Positions 60,795 to 64,000 of a DNA stretch of 64,000 bases are shown here, piece after piece. The position numbers were made by a program, and so were the translations under genes. The stretch's first letter is position 1. Every line of letters starts with the position of its first letter. The DNA comes from Variovorax beijingensis. GTDB taxonomy: Bacteria; Pseudomonadota; Gammaproteobacteria; Burkholderiales; Burkholderiaceae_C. The notes under the pieces were generated by a model. That model made no database searches and was not told the origin of the DNA. It saw nothing but the letters and a program-made list of their open reading frames with translations. The stretch lies in the NCBI RefSeq assembly GCF_007828835.1, contig NZ_VIVL01000001.1:372001-436000 (forward strand). Direction: 5' to 3'.

Positions 60795-61109
60795 ATGGAC
60801 CCCGTCGCAGGCCAGCAACATCCGATCAGCCTCTATCTCAAGATCTGGGGGCTGCTGTTCGTGCTCAGCACGATGTCCTACCTGGTCGACTACTTCCATT
60901 TCCAGGGGTACCTGCGCTGGGCCCTGATCATCACTTTCATGCTGCTGAAGGCGGGGCTGATCGTCGCGGTCTTCATGCACATGGCCTGGGAGCGGCTGTC
61001 GCTGGTCTATGCCATCCTGGTGCCGCCCCTGTGCCTGCTGGTGCTGGTCGGGCTGATGGCGGCAGAGGGCGGCCATACCTTCCTCACGCGGCTGCAGTTC
61101 TTCCACTGA
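60795..61109 (+). CDS. Cytochrome c oxidase subunit IV family protein
   Basis: The 104-residue protein has three membrane helices (KIWGLLFVLSTMSYLVDYF, ALIITFMLLKAGLIVAVFMH, LVYAILVPPLCLLVLVGLMA) and the family motif KAGLIVAVFMHMAWE. It is the small subunit IV of prokaryotic oxidases and ends the operon. It is convergent with the MFS exporter gene, 16 bp away. Confidence 0.9.
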   Translation: MDPVAGQQHPISLYLKIWGLLFVLSTMSYLVDYFHFQGYLRWALIITFMLLKAGLIVAVFMHMAWERLSLVYAILVPPLCLLVLVGLMAAEGGHTFLTRLQFFH

Positions 61110-61125
61110 AGCCGCTGCCGGCCGC

Positions 61126-62754
61126 TCAGCGCTTCACCACGTAGCGCGTCACCACCGGCGGCGACTCGCCGATGTGGAAGGCCAGCCGCCGCTCGCGCAG
61201 CGCCATGTCGGCGGCCGTGGCGCGGTTGAAGCGGCGCAGGTGGTCGGTCCAGCTTTCGTCCACGATCTCTTCCAGGTAGCGGCCCGGCTCCGCGATGTCG
61301 TGCAGCAGTTCCCAGCCGATGGCGCCCTGGCCCAGGCGCGCGCGCCGGGTCTGGTGCATCACCAGGTGGAAGGCGGCCGCGCGCGCGGGGTCGATCATGT
61401 ATTCGATGGTGATGACCACGCGGCCGTTTTCCTCCGGCGTTTCCGCCGGCGGGCCCGCGGCCCAGCCGGCACGCGCCGGGCTCATGTCGGCTTCCTCGCC
61501 CGAGACGTCGGTGACCCAGCGCAGCGCCGCCAGCATCAGCAGGGTGCCGCTCGCGGCGGCGATCTCGAGGCTGGAGCGCAGGTCGGTGACGGTGGCCACC
61601 TGGCCCCAGAGCGCCGCGCCGATCGCGCTCGCGCCCATGATCGCCATCTGGTAGGTCGACATGCCGCGCGCGCGCACCCAGTCGGGCAGCGCGAGCTGGG
61701 CCGACACCGAGAGCGAGTTGGCCACCGTGATCCAGGCCATGCCGCCGAAGAACATCGCGGGCACCGCCACCCAGGCGTTGGGCGAGAAGGCCATCACCGC
61801 GGTGGCGAGCGACTGCAGCACCGTGCCGCGCAGCACCAGCTGGTCGCGCCCGAGCGCCTGGCGCAGCCGCGGCAGGAACAGCACCGCGATGATCGCGCCC
61901 GCGCCCATGGCGGCCAGCAGCAGCGTGAAGGTGGCGGCGCCGCCGCCCTTGAGGTTGCGCGCCAGCAGCGGCAGCAGCGCGAGCAGGGCGGTGGAATGGA
62001 AGAAGAAGATCGTGATGCGCGAGAGCACGGCCCGCATGCGCTGCGACTGCCAGACGAACTGCACGCCCACGCGCATCGCGCTGATGAGTTTTTCGCGGCC
62101 CAGCGGATTGGGCGTGTGCTCGCGCCGCCAGCGCAGCACCACGAAGCCCGAGGCCACCGACAGCACCGCGTTGAGCGCGAACACCCAGACGCTGCCCGCG
62201 CTGGCAATCAGCATGCCGGCCGTGAGCGGGCCGATGATGCGCGAGGCGTTCATCGCGATGCCGTTCAGGCCCAGCGCCGCCGGCAATTGCGGCAGCGGCA
62301 CCAGCTCGGGCACGATGGCCGAGAACACCGGCCAGCGCAGCGCCAGGCCGATGCCGTTGGCAAAGGTGAGCGCAAGCAAGAGCGGCGCGGTCATCAGGTC
62401 CATGGCAATGGCCGCGCACAGCACGATGGCCGTGCCCGCCAGCCAGAACTGCGTGGCCATCAGCCAGCGCCGGCGGTCGAGGATGTCGGCCAGCGCCCCG
62501 CTGGGCAGGCCCAGCAGGAACACCGGCAGGGTCGAGGCCGACTGCACCAGCGCCACCCAGATCGGCGAGGTGGTCAGCGAGGTCATCATCCACGCCGCCG
62601 CCACGTCGTTCATCCACATGCAGATGTTGGCGATGAGCCAGGTGCTCCACAGCATGCGGAACACGGGCAGCTTGAGCGGCTCGAGCGCTGCGAACTTCGG
62701 CGGCTGCGGCCGGGAGGGGGGAATGGGTGTTTCTTCGGGCGAAATCGGCGGCAT
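61126..62754 (-). CDS. MFS_3-type exporter fused to a C-terminal monooxygenase-like (ABM) domain
   Basis: The 542-residue protein has residues 1-435 forming 11-12 membrane helices of the EntS/MFS_3 family (FRMLWSTWLIANICMWMNDV, LPSGALADILDRRRWLMATQ, MNASRIIGPLTAGMLI). Residues about 445-542 are soluble and look like a dimeric ferredoxin-like ABM/DUF domain (VVITIEYMIDPARAAAFHLV, GWELLHDIAEPGRYLEEIV). Exporters of this class move siderophores or other small products. The added domain may bind or sense the cargo. The gene follows the amino-acid ABC permease by 15 bp on the same strand. Confidence 0.85.
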   Translation of the reverse strand: MPPISPEETPIPPSRPQPPKFAALEPLKLPVFRMLWSTWLIANICMWMNDVAAAWMMTSLTTSPIWVALVQSASTLPVFLLGLPSGALADILDRRRWLMATQFWLAGTAIVLCAAIAMDLMTAPLLLALTFANGIGLALRWPVFSAIVPELVPLPQLPAALGLNGIAMNASRIIGPLTAGMLIASAGSVWVFALNAVLSVASGFVVLRWRREHTPNPLGREKLISAMRVGVQFVWQSQRMRAVLSRITIFFFHSTALLALLPLLARNLKGGGAATFTLLLAAMGAGAIIAVLFLPRLRQALGRDQLVLRGTVLQSLATAVMAFSPNAWVAVPAMFFGGMAWITVANSLSVSAQLALPDWVRARGMSTYQMAIMGASAIGAALWGQVATVTDLRSSLEIAAASGTLLMLAALRWVTDVSGEEADMSPARAGWAAGPPAETPEENGRVVITIEYMIDPARAAAFHLVMHQTRRARLGQGAIGWELLHDIAEPGRYLEEIVDESWTDHLRRFNRATAADMALRERRLAFHIGESPPVVTRYVVKR

Positions 62755-62769
62755 GTCGCCCGATTGTGC

Positions 62770-63540
62770 CTATCCCCTGTCGCTGCGCGCCAGCCGGTGC
62801 TCGAGCCGGCGCAGCATCGTCGTGAGCACGAGCGTCATCACCCAGTACACCACCGAGATCGCGAGGTACGGCTCCCAGTAGCGCGCATAGGCGCCGGCCA
62901 CCGTGCGCGCGGCGTAGGCCAGCTCGGCCAGCCCGATGGCCGAGACCAGCGAGGTGTCTTTCAGCAGCGCGATCGCGTTGTTGCCCAGCGGCGGCAGCAT
63001 GCGCCTGAAGGCCTGCGGCAGCACCACGTAGCGCATCACCTGCAGGGGCGTGAAGCCGATCGAGCGGCCGGCGTCGAACTGCCCGCGCGAGATCGACTGG
63101 ATGCCGGCGCGGAACACCTCCGAGATGTAGGCCGCCGAATTGAGCGTGAGCGCCACCACGCCCGAGATCAGCGCGCCATGCTCCTGCTTGAGCTCGCGCG
63201 CCAGGTCGCCGCTGATCAGCAGGCCGGTCGCCGGATGGATGAACACCGGCATCACCGCGAAGTGGATCAAGAGGATCTGCACGAACAAGGGGGTGCCGCG
63301 GAAGAAGCTCACGTACACCGTGGCCGGCCAGCGCAGGAAGAAGCGCGCCACCCAGCTCCAGGGCGCATGGCGCGGCCGGGCGAGCCGCGCGAGCGCCAGG
63401 CACAGGCCCCAGCTCGAACCCAGCAGCACGCACACCACCGTCATGCGCAGCGTCATCCAGGCGCCCTGCCAGAACAGGTCCTTGTATTCGACCAGGATGT
63501 CCCAGCGGAACCATCCGAACAGAAGGATCGGCTGTTCCAT
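62770..63540 (-). CDS. Polar amino-acid ABC transporter permease
   Basis: The 256-residue permease is of the HisMQ/GlnP family: FWQGAWMTLRMTVVCVLLGS (start of the transmembrane domain), FFRGTPLFVQILLIHF, the EAA loop SIGFTPLQVMRYVVLPQAFR, MLPPLGNNAIALLKDTSLVS. It pairs with the binding protein encoded 32 bp upstream. No ATPase gene is visible in the window; it may lie beyond the right edge or be shared. Confidence 0.93.
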   Translation of the reverse strand: MEQPILLFGWFRWDILVEYKDLFWQGAWMTLRMTVVCVLLGSSWGLCLALARLARPRHAPWSWVARFFLRWPATVYVSFFRGTPLFVQILLIHFAVMPVFIHPATGLLISGDLARELKQEHGALISGVVALTLNSAAYISEVFRAGIQSISRGQFDAGRSIGFTPLQVMRYVVLPQAFRRMLPPLGNNAIALLKDTSLVSAIGLAELAYAARTVAGAYARYWEPYLAISVVYWVMTLVLTTMLRRLEHRLARSDRG

Positions 63541-63572
63541 CTATTGCGCCCTCGCGCTCGGACCGGCCGCGC

Positions 63573-64000
63573 TCATCGCGCGTTCGGGTCCTTGTTGAAC
63601 CACTTCTTGTAGATGGTGGCGTAGCTGCCGTCGGCGCGGATCGCGGCCAGGCCGGCCGTGAGCTTGTCGAGCAGCGCCTTGTCGCCCTTCTTCACGACGA
63701 TGCCGAAGCCTTCCTCGGGGAAGGACTTGTCGTCGATGGTCTTCAGCTCGGGGTTTTGCGCAACGCGGTAGGCGATCACGCCGTTGTCGCCCATGGCGGC
63801 ATCGACGCCGCCGCCGGCCAGCTCGGAAATGATGAGCGGCGTGCTCTCGAATCGGCGGATGTTGGGGCTGGTCTTGCCGAACTCGCGCGAGGCGATGTCG
63901 TCGGCCGTGGAGGCGCTCACCACGGCAATCTTCTTGCCCGCGAGGTCCTTCAGCGAGGCGACCGTGCTGTTCTTGGGCAGCGCGATCAGCTGGCGCGCCG
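63573..64000 (-). CDS. Amino-acid ABC transporter substrate-binding protein (5' end off the window)
   Basis: The C-terminal 142 residues or so of a family 3 solute-binding protein: LIALPKNSTVASLKDLAGKK, VSASTADDIASREFG, GGVDAAMGDNGVIAYRV, and the closing KADGSYATIYKKWFNK-like end. The frame is open to the window edge at 64000, so the signal peptide and first lobe are missing. It is the first visible gene of the amino-acid importer unit and delivers its ligand, probably glutamine or a similar polar amino acid, to the permease. Confidence 0.9.
   Translation of the reverse strand, partial: ARQLIALPKNSTVASLKDLAGKKIAVVSASTADDIASREFGKTSPNIRRFESTPLIISELAGGGVDAAMGDNGVIAYRVAQNPELKTIDDKSFPEEGFGIVVKKGDKALLDKLTAGLAAIRADGSYATIYKKWFNKDPNAR

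Overview
The window is high-GC DNA (codon third positions are mostly G or C) with dense, short-spaced genes. It looks like the chromosome of a betaproteobacterium of the Comamonadaceae, most likely Variovorax or a close relative. The grounds are the gene content (PglL-type pilin glycosylase, coxMNOP-like oxidase, PhoX, YaeQ, DUF3717/DUF2007 proteins, tetronate catabolism) and palindromic intergenic repeats of a kind I associate with that family. No tRNA, rRNA, CRISPR array or insertion sequence was recognised, and no prophage was seen.

Layout. 1-6.6 kb: FimT-like (cut by the window edge) and PilE-like pilins, divergent from a pilin-glycosylating oligosaccharyltransferase; moaC; a BepA-like M48 protease; a small holin-family membrane protein; an unknown Usp-like protein; and terC behind a clear yybP-ykoY manganese riboswitch. 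7-14 kb: two small zinc-motif proteins, yaeQ, an iron-uptake pair (PepSY protein plus FecA-like receptor), purB and a glutathione S-transferase. 14-17.5 kb: a periplasmic glutathione peroxidase, a diiron ferritin-like protein, and an ECF41 sigma factor with its AhpD-like target; both of the latter have ECF41 promoters. 17.5-32 kb: rlpA and glnE, divergent from yhdP, a Nit-type amidase and a histidine kinase/FixJ-type regulator pair; two OmpA-domain lipoproteins; mltA. 32-38 kb: a Tat-exported PhoX phosphatase, and an Lrp-type regulator divergent from an AceE/MdeB-like 2-oxoacid dehydrogenase E1.

38.5-48.1 kb is a full acid-sugar operon. A GntR regulator and an MFS transporter precede ltnD, an alpha/beta hydrolase, denD, otnK, otnC and otnI, enough to convert L-threonate and D-erythronate to dihydroxyacetone phosphate. 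The operon runs on, with overlapping stop/start codons, into a cytosine-deaminase-like amidohydrolase and a RidA protein. 48.1-55.8 kb is a convergent minus-strand cluster: creatininase-family amidohydrolase, NMT1-type ABC transporter, FAD oxidoreductase, NAD(P)H oxidoreductase, PDR/VanB reductase and a RutR-like TetR regulator. A RutR-box-like site lies in front of its first gene. This cluster has no assigned substrate and is the most promising uncharacterised pathway here. It is interrupted by two inverted copies of a covarying palindromic element (51.57-51.81 kb) and by a REP-like element (50.34-50.41 kb).

55.9-61.1 kb: a DUF1269 protein and a five-gene aa3-type oxidase operon (subunit II fused to cytochrome c, subunit I, two subunit III-like proteins, subunit IV). 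61.1-64 kb: an MFS exporter with an extra C-terminal domain and part of an amino-acid ABC importer.
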